Notes: generated by a model from the sequence alone, not told the origin. 7,763 bases of DNA from CADEDH01 sp047971245 (GCA_047971245.1 JBKDZN010000067.1:1-7763); one strand, 5' to 3'; counted from the first letter of the stretch, positions 1-7,048 are shown. A program made the numbers and translations.

Positions 1-715
1 CCCGCAGCCGCCGGTAGACGGCCAGGGCGTCGGACTGCCGACCGGCCGCGTACAGGGCCCGCATCCCCAGCTCGCTGAGCCGCTCCCGCAACGGTTGGGA
101 CGCGATGGCCAGTTCGAGGTCGGCGATCACGTCGTGGTGGTCGCCGAGCTGCAACCGGGCCTCGAACCGGGTCTCGGTGGCGGTCCATCTGAGTTCGGTC
201 AGGCGGAGCCGGAACCCGGTGAGGGCGTCGTCGTCGGGCATGCCCTCGCCCGGTTCGCCCCGCCACAGGGCCTCGGCCGCGTCGAGGTGGCCGACCGCGG
301 TGTCGGCGTCGCCGTCGATCAGGCACCGGCGCCCCTCGGCCACATGGCGTTCGAAGCGGACGGCGTCGATGGCGTCGGGTTCGTCGGTGAGCCGGTACCC
401 GGGGGAGCGGCGCTCGATACAGCTCTTCGGATCACCCGGTTGCCGGTCGGGTTCGATGGCGCGCCGAAGATTCGACAGGTAGCTCCGGACCGTGATCTCG
501 GGCCGGGCCGGGGCGTCACCCGCCCAGATGGCGTCGACCAGCTGGTCCATGGTCACTACCTGACCGGGGGTGAGGGCGAGGCGCGTCAGGGCGGCGACGG
601 GACGGCGTCCGCCGATGTGGGCGGGGCGTCCGTCGACGACCACGCGCGGTGGACCGAGGATCTCGTAGGAGACCACGGGACGTGGCAGGTTCGGCGGCGG
701 TTCGGCGGCGGGCAT
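1..715 (-). CDS. SARP-family transcriptional regulator (winged helix + BTAD), 3' end outside window
   Basis: Partial gene: 238 codons from ATG at 715 are visible and the frame is open to the left edge. Residues about 15-110 form an OmpR/PhoB-type winged helix as found in SARPs: YEILGPP at 17-23, IGGRRPVAALTRLAL at 34-48, MDQLVDAIW at 56-64, TVRSYLSNLRRAIEP at 75-89 (recognition-helix region) and SPGYRL at 104-109. From about residue 114 a helical bacterial transcriptional activator domain (BTAD) follows, with FERHVAEGRR near 117-126 and an ALYAAGRQSDALAVYRRLR stretch at the truncated end. SARPs activate transcription from direct repeats, often next to secondary-metabolite or metabolic genes. 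A short SARP and a large AfsR-like protein with ATPase and TPR domains cannot be told apart here. GGAG lies only 3 nt before the ATG. An in-frame GTG at 751 is an alternative start but would add a tail not expected in the family. It is divergent from the carboxylase gene, a possible target. Confidence 0.9.
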   Translation of the reverse strand, partial: MPAAEPPPNLPRPVVSYEILGPPRVVVDGRPAHIGGRRPVAALTRLALTPGQVVTMDQLVDAIWAGDAPARPEITVRSYLSNLRRAIEPDRQPGDPKSCIERRSPGYRLTDEPDAIDAVRFERHVAEGRRCLIDGDADTAVGHLDAAEALWRGEPGEGMPDDDALTGFRLRLTELRWTATETRFEARLQLGDHHDVIADLELAIASQPLRERLSELGMRALYAAGRQSDALAVYRRLR

Positions 716-890
716 GGGCTCCAAAGTCGAGTCCGTGGGGGTGGCGGACACTCCGAAGAGACCCGTAGTCCACCCAAGTTCCGAGCCTAGGGGCAAGTAG
801 CCGAGGCTGCACGAACGTCCAGAGATGGACGACCGGACCGCTGCAACGACGACCATCCCCCGGTCGTGCCCGCATCGCCGCCCCGACCGG

Positions 891-918
891 CGGGATCGGG
901 ACGGGGACCGGACGGGAT
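891..918. promoter_or_regulatory. Candidate SARP-type operator: three hexamers at 11-bp steps
   Basis: CGGGAT (891-896), CGGGGA (902-907) and CGGGAT (913-918) start exactly 11 bp apart, so all face the same side of the helix. SARP regulators are known to bind direct heptamer repeats at 11- or 22-bp spacing close to the -35 region of target promoters. A SARP gene is divergently encoded next door, and the last repeat abuts the putative -35 of the carboxylase gene. The two outer copies sit in a longer near-identical context (ACCGG-CGGGAT and ACCGGACGGGAT). Seen: repeats and spacing. Inferred: binding. G-rich words recur by chance in DNA this rich in GC. Confidence 0.4.
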
Positions 919-947
919 TGTCGGCGGACGCCTCCACCGTCCAAGAT
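918..947 (+). promoter_or_regulatory. Putative promoter of the acyl-CoA carboxylase gene, possibly leaderless
   Basis: TTGTCG (918-923) resembles a -35 box (4 of 6 to TTGACA). After an 18-bp spacer comes CAAGAT (942-947), a one-base variant of an actinobacterial TANNNT -10. Only 7 nt separate it from the ATG at 955, which would place the transcript start at or next to the start codon. No Shine-Dalgarno sequence precedes this ATG. Leaderless transcripts are common in actinobacteria. Confidence 0.35.
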
Positions 948-954
948 CGTCCCC

Positions 955-3900
955 ATGCCCATCCAGCGTCTCCTGATCGCCAACCGTTCCGAGATCGCGG
1001 TCCGGATCGCCCGGACCGCCCGGGAGGCCGGCATCACCACGGTGATGGTCCACAGCAGCGACGACGCCGGTGCCGCCCATCTGCGGTACGGCGACGAGGC
1101 GGTGGCCCTGGAGGGGACCGGACCGGCCGCCTACCTGGACGTGGCCGGTCTGGTCGCCGCGGCCGAGGCCACGGGGTGCGACGCCCTGCACCCCGGTTAC
1201 GGGTTCGTCAGCGAACATCCCGGCCTGGCCCAGGCCTGCGACGAGGCCGGCATCGTGTTCGTCGGGCCGACCGCCGCCACCCTGGACGCCCTGGGCGACA
1301 AGACGGCGGGCCGGAAACTGGCGGAAGGTCTGGGTGTGCCCGTCATCGACGGAACCGACGCCGGGATCACCGATGCGCAGGCCGTCGCCTTCTTCGGGTC
1401 CCTCGGCGACGGGGCGTCGGTGATGATCAAGGCGGCCTCGGGTGGCGGGGGCCGCGGCATGCGGGTGGTCGACTCGGTCGACGACCTACCGGCCGAGCTC
1501 GACCGCTGCCGGTCGGAGGCAGGGGCGGCGTTCGGTGACGACGCCGTGTTCCTCGAACGCTACTTCCACCCGGCCCGCCACATCGAGGTCCAGGTGGTCG
1601 GGGACGGCACCGGCGCGGTGGTCACCCTCGGTGAGCGCGACTGCAGCCTCCAGCGGCGCAACCAGAAGGTGGTGGAGATCGCCCCCGCCCCCGGGCTCGA
1701 CGCCGCCACCCGCCGTGGGCTGGCCGACGCGGCCGCGGCCCTGGCCACCGAGCTCGACTACCGGAACGTGGGCACCTTCGAGTTCCTCGTCGGTCCCCCC
1801 GCTGGGGCGGGTCCGTGCCCGTTCGCGTTCATCGAGGCCAACCCCCGCCTCCAGGTGGAGCACACGGTGACCGAGGAGGTGTTCGGCCTCGACTTGGTGC
1901 GGATCCAGCTCGACCTGGCCGGCGGGGCCGACCTGGCCGGCGCGGGCCTCGCCCCCGGGCAGGTGCCCGAACCCAACGGTTTCGCCGTCCAGGCCCGGAT
2001 CAACACCGAGACGATGGGCCCCGACGGGGGTCCCCGACCGGCCGGAGGGTTGATCGCCGAACTGGAGCTGCCCAACGGGCCGGGTGTCCGGGTCGACACC
2101 GCCCAACGGGCCGGCCTGCCCACCAACCCGAGGTACGATTCGCTGCTGGCCAAGGTGATCGCCCACCACCCGGCCGGCTACCCCGAGGCGGTCGACCGTC
2201 TGGCCCGGGCCCTCGGCGAGCTGGTGGTGCGGGGATCAGCGACCAACACCTCGTTCCTTCGGGCGGTGCTGGCCCGCCCCGAGATCCGCGATGGCCGGTT
2301 CGACACCCGCTTCATCACCGACCATGCCGCCGAACTGGTGGCGGCCGAACCCCCCGACCCGGGCGACGCCGCCGACCCATCGGGCCCGGACGGGTCCGGC
2401 CGGGCCGGGGCCCGGATCGATTCGGCCGACCCGCTCGCCGTGCTCGATCACGGCCGGGCCGCCACCACCCGGCCCGCCGGCGGCGCCGGCCCCGTCGCCG
2501 CGGTGGCCGAGGGTCTCGCCCCCCTGCTGGCCCCGATCCAGGGCACCGTGGTGGCCGTCACCGTCGCCCCCGGCGACGAGGTCGCCGTGGGCGGGCAGAT
2601 GCTGGTCATGGAAGCCATGAAGATGGAGCACGTGATCGCCGCGGATGTGGCCGGCGTGGTGTCCGAGGTCCGGGTTGCGCCCGGGGACACCGTGTTCGCC
2701 GATCATGTCCTGGCCGTGATCACACCGGGTGAGGTGTCGATCACCGACGACGGTGAGGGGGAGGAGATCGACCTCGACCACATCCGCGACGATCTGGCCG
2801 AGGTCCTGGAACGCCACCGGATCGGTCTCGACGAGGCCCGCCCCGACGCGGTCGCCCGGCGGCGCCGGACCGATCAGCGCACCGCCCGGGAGAACCTGGC
2901 CGACCTGGTCGACCCCGGGACCTACATCGAGTACGGGGCGCTGACCATCGCCGCCCAACGGCGGCGGCGATCCACCGAGGACCTGATCGCCCGCACCCCG
3001 GCCGACGGGATGCTGGCCGGGGTCGGCCAGATCAACGGTGAACGGTTCGACGCCCGCGACGCCCAGTGCGTGGTCATGTCGTACGACTACACGGTCCTGG
3101 CCGGCACCCAGGGCAACCAGAACCACCGGAAGAAGGACCGCCTGTTCGAGATCGCCGAGGATCGGCTGCTGCCCGTGGTGTTCTTCACCGAGGGCGGGGG
3201 CGGGCGTCCGGGCGACACCGACGGGCTCGGGGTGGCCGGCCTGGACTGCCTGGCCTTCAACTACTTCGGCCGGCTCAGTGGTCTGGTCCCCCTGGTGGGT
3301 ATCAACTCCGGACGCTGTTTCGCCGGTAACGCGGCCCTGCTCGGCTGCTGCGACGTGATCATCGCCACCGCCAACTCCAACATCGGGATGGGGGGACCGG
3401 CCATGATCGAGGGGGGCGGGCTCGGGGTGTTCACCCCCGACGAGGTCGGCCCCATGTCGGTCCAGGTCCCCAACGGTGTGGTCGACGTGGCCGTGGCCGA
3501 CGAGGCCGAAGCGGTGGCGGTGGCCAAACAGTACCTCGGCTACTTCCAGGGCGACATCGACGAGTGGGATTGCGCCGACCAGCGGCTGCTGCGGGCCGCG
3601 ATCCCCGAGAACCGGCTGCGGATCTACGACGTACGGTCGGTCATCGAGACCCTGGCCGACACCGGCTCGGTATTGGAACTGCGGCGCGATTTCGGTATCG
3701 GGATGGTCACCGCCCTGGCCCGGGTGGAGGGTCGCCCGGTCGGCATCGTGGCCAACAACCCGGTGCACCTGGCCGGGGCCATCGACCCCGACGGGGCCGA
3801 CAAGGCGGCCCGGTTCATGAAGCTGTGCGACGGTTTCGGCATCCCCATGGTGTTCCTGTGCGACACCCCCGGGATCATGGTCGGACCCGAGATCGAGAAG

Positions 3901-4344
3901 GAGGCCCTGGTCCGCCACGCCGCCCGACTGTTCGTGACCGGAGCCAACCTGGGCGTCCCGATCTGCACCTTCGTCCTCCGCAAGGGCTACGGCCTGGGGG
4001 CCCAGGCCATGGCCGGCGGCAGCTTCCACGCCCCGATGTTCACCGTCGGCTGGCCCACCAGCGAGTTCGGCGGCATGGGCCTGGAGGGGGCGGTGAAGCT
4101 TGGGTACCGCAACGAGCTGGCCGCCATCGAGGACCCGGAGGAACGCAAGGCCACCTTCGACAACATGGTCGACCGGATGTACCGGATCGGCAAGGGGGTG
4201 AACATGGCGTCGCATTTCGAGATCGACGACGTAATCGACCCGGTCGAGACCCGGCGCTGGATCATGACCATGCTCAACACCCACACCTCCGGCTGGCGGG
4301 AGGGCCGGGCCCGGGGTGAACGGGCCGCGGTCGACACCTGGTAG
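955..4344 (+). CDS. Single-chain biotin-dependent acyl-CoA carboxylase (LCC type: BC-BCCP-CT)
   Basis: 1129 residues join three functions: ATP-dependent carboxylation of biotin, the biotin carrier, and transfer of the carboxyl group to an acyl-CoA. Biotin carboxylase fills about 1-450: K116, K159 with the Gly-rich loop 162-169 (SGGGGRGM), DCSLQRRNQK with K238, the metal/catalytic set E294-N296-R298 with Q300-V301-E302, and R348. Numbering matches E. coli AccC through K238. A Pro/Ala/Gly-rich linker (about 455-520) leads to the carrier domain (about 523-592), with biotinyl lysine K556 in EAMKMEH. The carboxyltransferase fills about 600-1129: GGGGRPGD at 747-754, GMGGPAMIEGGGLG at 811-824 and DTPGIMVG at 970-977 (N and C crotonase-fold halves), and RKGYGLGAQAM at 1009-1019. 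Order and size fit the homohexameric, roughly 120-kDa-subunit long-chain acyl-CoA carboxylases described from Mycobacterium avium paratuberculosis; split enzymes use separate genes. The start fits the expected LIANR-E N-terminus (S12 replaces the usual Gly). Acyl-chain preference cannot be read from sequence. Confidence 0.95.
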   Translation: MPIQRLLIANRSEIAVRIARTAREAGITTVMVHSSDDAGAAHLRYGDEAVALEGTGPAAYLDVAGLVAAAEATGCDALHPGYGFVSEHPGLAQACDEAGIVFVGPTAATLDALGDKTAGRKLAEGLGVPVIDGTDAGITDAQAVAFFGSLGDGASVMIKAASGGGGRGMRVVDSVDDLPAELDRCRSEAGAAFGDDAVFLERYFHPARHIEVQVVGDGTGAVVTLGERDCSLQRRNQKVVEIAPAPGLDAATRRGLADAAAALATELDYRNVGTFEFLVGPPAGAGPCPFAFIEANPRLQVEHTVTEEVFGLDLVRIQLDLAGGADLAGAGLAPGQVPEPNGFAVQARINTETMGPDGGPRPAGGLIAELELPNGPGVRVDTAQRAGLPTNPRYDSLLAKVIAHHPAGYPEAVDRLARALGELVVRGSATNTSFLRAVLARPEIRDGRFDTRFITDHAAELVAAEPPDPGDAADPSGPDGSGRAGARIDSADPLAVLDHGRAATTRPAGGAGPVAAVAEGLAPLLAPIQGTVVAVTVAPGDEVAVGGQMLVMEAMKMEHVIAADVAGVVSEVRVAPGDTVFADHVLAVITPGEVSITDDGEGEEIDLDHIRDDLAEVLERHRIGLDEARPDAVARRRRTDQRTARENLADLVDPGTYIEYGALTIAAQRRRRSTEDLIARTPADGMLAGVGQINGERFDARDAQCVVMSYDYTVLAGTQGNQNHRKKDRLFEIAEDRLLPVVFFTEGGGGRPGDTDGLGVAGLDCLAFNYFGRLSGLVPLVGINSGRCFAGNAALLGCCDVIIATANSNIGMGGPAMIEGGGLGVFTPDEVGPMSVQVPNGVVDVAVADEAEAVAVAKQYLGYFQGDIDEWDCADQRLLRAAIPENRLRIYDVRSVIETLADTGSVLELRRDFGIGMVTALARVEGRPVGIVANNPVHLAGAIDPDGADKAARFMKLCDGFGIPMVFLCDTPGIMVGPEIEKEALVRHAARLFVTGANLGVPICTFVLRKGYGLGAQAMAGGSFHAPMFTVGWPTSEFGGMGLEGAVKLGYRNELAAIEDPEERKATFDNMVDRMYRIGKGVNMASHFEIDDVIDPVETRRWIMTMLNTHTSGWREGRARGERAAVDTW

Positions 4345-4351
4345 TCCCGGC

Positions 4352-4373
4352 CCGCCCGGCTCCCGCTGGGCGG
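4352..4373 (+). terminator. GC hairpin after the carboxylase gene, probable U-less terminator
   Basis: CCGCCCGGC (4352-4360) pairs with GCTGGGCGG (4365-4373) over 9 bp, including one G-T pair, around a TCCC loop. It begins 7 nt after the TAG stop. No T-tract follows, as is usual for high-GC actinobacterial hairpins, so it could be a weak terminator or an mRNA 3' stabiliser. Confidence 0.5.
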
Positions 4374-4390
4374 TGAGAGCCCCGGGGGTC

Positions 4391-4396
4391 TACCGT
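4391..4396 (+). promoter_or_regulatory. Possible -10 element for the VOC-cupin unit
   Basis: TACCGT fits the TANNNT actinobacterial -10 pattern and lies downstream of the hairpin that follows the carboxylase gene. No convincing -35 box is visible at the right distance (the sequence there is G-rich). If used, it would give a leader of about 34 nt containing the strong GGAGG site. Confidence 0.25.
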
Positions 4397-4424
4397 GAGG
4401 ACAGAGTGAAGGTCCCACCGATCT

Positions 4425-4429
4425 GGAGG
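4425..4429 (+). promoter_or_regulatory. Strong Shine-Dalgarno site of the VOC gene
   Basis: GGAGG sits 7 nt before the ATG at 4437, the best-spaced ribosome binding site in the window. It fixes this start. Confidence 0.8.
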
Positions 4430-4436
4430 TCCGACC

Positions 4437-5033
4437 ATGGCCGATCAGTCCACGTCCACATCCGAGCAACCGTTCGCGTTCGGCGGCATCAACCACCTGG
4501 CCCTGGTGTGCTCCGACATGGCCCGCACCGTCGACTTCTACACCAACGTGCTCGGCATGCCCCTGATCAAGACCCTGGAGATCCCGGGCGGGGCCCAGCA
4601 CTTCTTCTTCGACTGCGGCAACGGTGATTCGCTGGCTTTCTTCTGGTTCCCGAATGCACCCGAGGCGGTGCCGGGGGTCGCCTCGGCGGCCCAGATGCCC
4701 GGCGGGGGCGACATCGTGTCCGCCCACGGCTCGATGAACCATGTCGCCTTCGACGTCCCGGTCGACAAGTTCGACGAGTACGTCGAGAAGCTCCAGGAGC
4801 GGGGGGTCGAGGTCAGCCCGGTCCTGAACCACGACGACAGCGAGACCACCGTCGCCAAGGAGATGCATCCCGGGGTCTTCGTCCGCTCCGTGTACTTCCG
4901 GGATCCCGACGGGGTCCTGCTCGAGTTCGCCTGCTGGACCAAGACCTTCGGCCCGGAGGACGCCCTCGACCTGCCGGCCAACGCGGCGGGTGAACGGGTG
5001 GCCGTGGGGGCCGAGCCAACCCCGGTCGGCTGA
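4437..5033 (+). CDS. VOC-superfamily metalloprotein (glyoxalase / extradiol dioxygenase fold)
   Basis: 198 residues with two beta-alpha-beta-beta-beta modules. Module 1 starts at GINHLALVCSDMARTVDFY (17-35) and ends near DSLAFFWF (64-71). Module 2 starts at MNHVAFDV (100-107) and ends at DGVLLEFACW (158-167). The conserved ligand positions hold H20, H102 and E163, the two-His-one-Glu pattern that binds Fe(II) or Mn(II) in type I extradiol dioxygenases, where the ligands likewise come from the first strand of each module and the last strand of the second. Glyoxalase I and methylmalonyl-CoA epimerase normally use four ligands; here the fourth position, near 66-68, is hydrophobic. A ring-cleaving or other dioxygenase-like role is therefore inferred, but many VOC proteins have unknown substrates. 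The first 15 residues and the last 25 or so are low-complexity tails. The protein is probably cytosolic. The cupin gene follows after 23 nt and is likely co-transcribed. Confidence 0.88.
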   Translation: MADQSTSTSEQPFAFGGINHLALVCSDMARTVDFYTNVLGMPLIKTLEIPGGAQHFFFDCGNGDSLAFFWFPNAPEAVPGVASAAQMPGGGDIVSAHGSMNHVAFDVPVDKFDEYVEKLQERGVEVSPVLNHDDSETTVAKEMHPGVFVRSVYFRDPDGVLLEFACWTKTFGPEDALDLPANAAGERVAVGAEPTPVG

Positions 5034-5056
5034 TACCGGGCCGATCGGTTCGCGGC

Positions 5057-5470
5057 GTGCTGGTCACCCGGATCTATTCGGGCCGTGACGGGCGGTCCCA
5101 CTTCGAGGAGCTCGACCTGCCCCTGGAGGTCAGCGACCTCGGGGCCATGTCGGGTCCGTTTCCGGTGGAGCGGGCATTCTTCCGTGACACCACCGAGGCC
5201 GGACCGGAGGTGTACGACTACCATGTCGCCCCCCGGCGGCAGTTCGCCCTGCACCTTCGGGGCCGCACCGAGATCTCGGTCGGGGGAGGGGAGCGGCGGA
5301 CTTTCGGGCCCGGCGACGTCCTCCTGGCCGACGACGCAACCGGTGAGGGCCACGTCAGCCGGGAGGTCGAGGGTCCGCGGCTGCAGATCTTCATCACCCT
5401 GCCCGACGGGGTCGACCTGAACCGGTGGCGCCCCGACGGGGCCGCCCCGCCCGACGAGCACACCGGCTGA
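5057..5470 (+). CDS. Small single-domain cupin protein (GTG start)
   Basis: 137 residues forming one cupin beta-barrel. The N-terminal LVTRIYSGRDGRSHFEELD stretch is typical of a family of small actinobacterial and proteobacterial cupins and supports GTG at 5057 as the start, although no clear Shine-Dalgarno site precedes it. Motif 1 covers DYHVAPRRQFALHLRG (54-69) and E72; motif 2 covers FGPGDVLLADDATGEGH (83-99). H56, E72 and H99 are candidate metal ligands. The second His of classical motif 1 (HxH) is replaced by Ala58, so metal binding may be altered or absent and the function cannot be assigned. The gene lies 23 nt after the VOC stop, probably in one unit and perhaps translationally coupled. 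No signal peptide is seen, so it is likely cytosolic. The fold call is firm; whether it is an enzyme or a ligand-binding protein is open. Confidence 0.85.
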   Translation: MLVTRIYSGRDGRSHFEELDLPLEVSDLGAMSGPFPVERAFFRDTTEAGPEVYDYHVAPRRQFALHLRGRTEISVGGGERRTFGPGDVLLADDATGEGHVSREVEGPRLQIFITLPDGVDLNRWRPDGAAPPDEHTG

Positions 5471-5502
5471 GCGGGCCCCGTCGCCGCCAGCCACCCATCG
5501 AT

Positions 5503-5527
5503 GTGACCGGCCGTCGGGGCCGGTCAC
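5503..5527 (+). terminator. Perfect 10-bp hairpin between cupin and M20 genes
   Basis: GTGACCGGCC (5503-5512) and GGCCGGTCAC (5518-5527) are exact reverse complements around the 5-nt loop GTCGG. It starts 33 nt after the cupin stop and ends 28 nt before the M20 start. There is no T-tract. It may terminate the VOC-cupin transcript, act as an mRNA processing or stability element, or serve as an operator for the M20 gene, whose own promoter would have to overlap it. Confidence 0.5.
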
Positions 5528-5555
5528 CCGGCCCTGAACGAGCACCACATCGACC

Positions 5556-6908
5556 ATGAGCACCGAACCCGGCCGTGACCTGACGGCTCAGACCGTCGAC
5601 CTGCTGCAGCACCTGATCCGCAACGAGTGCGTCAACGACGGCTCCGCCCGATCGGGCCAGGAGGTCCGCAACGCCGACACGATCGCCGCCTACCTCGACG
5701 GCTGCGGGGTCGAACCGGAACGGTTCGAGCCGACCCCGGGCCGGGTGTCGCTGGTGTACCGGGTGCCGGGCACCGACCCGGCGGCGCCGTCGCTGTGCCT
5801 CATGGGCCACACCGACGTGGTCCCGGTGAACCCGGACGGGTGGCGGCGGGACCCGTTCGGCGGGGAACTGGTGGACGGTGAGGTGTGGGGCCGGGGCGCG
5901 GTCGACATGCTCAACATCACCTCGTCGATGGCGGTCGCATTCAACCATCTGATCCGGTCCGGGTTCCGGCCCCGGGGCGACCTGATCTATTTCGCGGTGG
6001 CCGACGAGGAGGCCGGATCGGCCCACGGTGCCCAATGGATGGCCGATCATCATCCCGACGTGATCCGGGCCGATTACGTCCTCACCGAGAACGGCGGCCT
6101 GCACGCGGGCCCGCCGGAGCAGCCCAGCATCGGGATCAACATCGCCGAGAAGGGGGTGGCGTGGCGGACCCTGCGCGTCACCGGGGTCCCGGGCCACGGG
6201 TCGATGCCGTTCCGGACCGACAACGCCCTGGTGAAGGCGGCCGCGGTGGCCCAGCGCCTGGCCGAGTACCGGCCCACCCCCCGGTTCGGTGAACTGTGGC
6301 GGCAACGGGTGGACGCCTTGCCCGTCGACGACGACCTGAAGGCGGCGTTGAACGACCCCGACCAGGTGGACGACATCCTGGCCGAGATGCCCAACGCCGG
6401 CACCGCCGCCTACCTGCACGCCTGCACCCACACCACGTTCTCGGTCAACCTGGTCGACGGCGGCCGGATGAAACACAACGTCATCCCCGACACGGTTGAG
6501 CTCGGGATCGACATCCGCACCCTGCCCGGGGAGGACGCCGACGAGGTCAGCGACCACCTGGCCGCCGCCCTCGGCGACCTGGCCGACACGGTCGAGGTCG
6601 AGGTGGTCATGAACGATCCGGCGTCGATCAGCCGCACCGACAATCCCCTGTGGGATTCGTTGCAACGGGCGGTCACCAAACCGTTCCCCGATGCCCGCAT
6701 CAGCCCCCAGATGACGGTCGGGTTCACCGACGCCCGGGTGTTCCGGGCCATGGGCTCGGTGGCGTACGGGGCCGGGTTGTTCAGCCCCGAGCTCGACAGT
6801 GGCGACTTCTCCCGCCGCTTCCACGGCCACAATGAGCGCATCGATGTGGAATCGCTCCGGTTGACCACCGACCTCTGGCTCGACGTCACCCGCGACCTGC
6901 TCGGCTGA
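5556..6908 (+). CDS. M20-family metallohydrolase (ArgE/DapE/carboxypeptidase-like)
   Basis: 450 residues, full length for the M20/M25/M40 clan, which hydrolyses amide bonds of N-acyl amino acids or small peptides with a di-zinc centre. The catalytic domain is split (about 1-195 and 335-450) around a dimerisation or lid domain (about 200-330). All key residues match the DapE pattern: H85 and D87 in GHTDVVP, bridging D117 in GRGAVDM, general base E151 and metal ligand E152 in DEEAG, E178 in LTENGG, and H423 in FHGHNERI. H214 in the lid (GVPGHGSMPF) is the His that completes the partner subunit's active site in dimeric members. No signal peptide is seen. Substrate cannot be set: acetylornithine deacetylase, desuccinylase, dipeptidase and N-acyl-amino-acid hydrolase all remain possible, and no arg or lysine-pathway neighbours favour one. 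No clear Shine-Dalgarno site precedes ATG 5556. A hairpin separates it from the cupin gene. Confidence 0.92.
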   Translation: MSTEPGRDLTAQTVDLLQHLIRNECVNDGSARSGQEVRNADTIAAYLDGCGVEPERFEPTPGRVSLVYRVPGTDPAAPSLCLMGHTDVVPVNPDGWRRDPFGGELVDGEVWGRGAVDMLNITSSMAVAFNHLIRSGFRPRGDLIYFAVADEEAGSAHGAQWMADHHPDVIRADYVLTENGGLHAGPPEQPSIGINIAEKGVAWRTLRVTGVPGHGSMPFRTDNALVKAAAVAQRLAEYRPTPRFGELWRQRVDALPVDDDLKAALNDPDQVDDILAEMPNAGTAAYLHACTHTTFSVNLVDGGRMKHNVIPDTVELGIDIRTLPGEDADEVSDHLAAALGDLADTVEVEVVMNDPASISRTDNPLWDSLQRAVTKPFPDARISPQMTVGFTDARVFRAMGSVAYGAGLFSPELDSGDFSRRFHGHNERIDVESLRLTTDLWLDVTRDLLG

Positions 6909-6929
6909 CCCGCCCGCCGGGCACCGTGC

Positions 6930-6954
6930 CGGCGCCCACCGGGCGTGGGCGCTG
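6930..6954 (+). terminator. GC hairpin after the M20 gene, probable U-less terminator
   Basis: CGGCGCCCA (6930-6938) pairs with TGGGCGCTG (6946-6954) over 9 bp with one G-T pair and a 7-nt loop. It begins 22 nt after the TGA. No T-tract follows. Its loop and right arm overlap the first of the 12-bp direct repeats, so the two structures could compete or be related. Confidence 0.45.
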
Positions 6955-6993
6955 CGGACCGGGCGTGGGACCGGCGAGGCGACCGGGCGAGGT
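6938..6993. repeat. 12-bp direct repeats upstream of the last gene
   Basis: ACCGGGCGTGGG occurs identically at 6938-6949 and 6958-6969. Two variants follow without a gap: ACCGGCGAGGCG (6970-6981) and ACCGGGCGAGGT (6982-6993). From 6958 the three units are tandem with a strict 12-bp period; the first lies 20 bp further upstream. The array is non-coding, between the M20 stop and the promoter candidate of the last gene. It could be a regulator binding array or slippage-derived. Confidence 0.6.
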
Positions 6994-7048
6994 AGTGAGA
7001 CGACAGTCCGGGAATGTGGTCCGGAGGCTCGTATCGGCATGCCGGTGT

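Noticed and set aside
716..751. GTG at 751 as an earlier start of the SARP gene
   Set aside because: It would add 12 residues ahead of an already long N-terminal lead; the ATG at 715 has a GGAG nearby, though closely spaced.
95..790. 231-codon plus-strand frame at the left end
   Set aside because: The opposite strand encodes clear SARP winged-helix and BTAD motifs over the same bases; the plus frame has none.
860..890. Inverted repeat CCGGTCG / CGACCGG with a 17-nt gap
   Set aside because: Only 7 bp of simple GC-rich sequence with a long gap; similar pairs are expected by chance, and its position relative to the promoter gives no extra support.
2236..4284. 682-codon open frame on the minus strand
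   Set aside because: It lies antisense to the conserved carrier and carboxyltransferase domains, is rich in Gly/His/Asp/Val as expected of a GC shadow, and shows no recognisable domain.
7012..7036. GGAAT followed by CGTAT as an ECF-sigma promoter
   Set aside because: The spacing (14 bp) is too short for ECF promoters and the -10 is a poor match.
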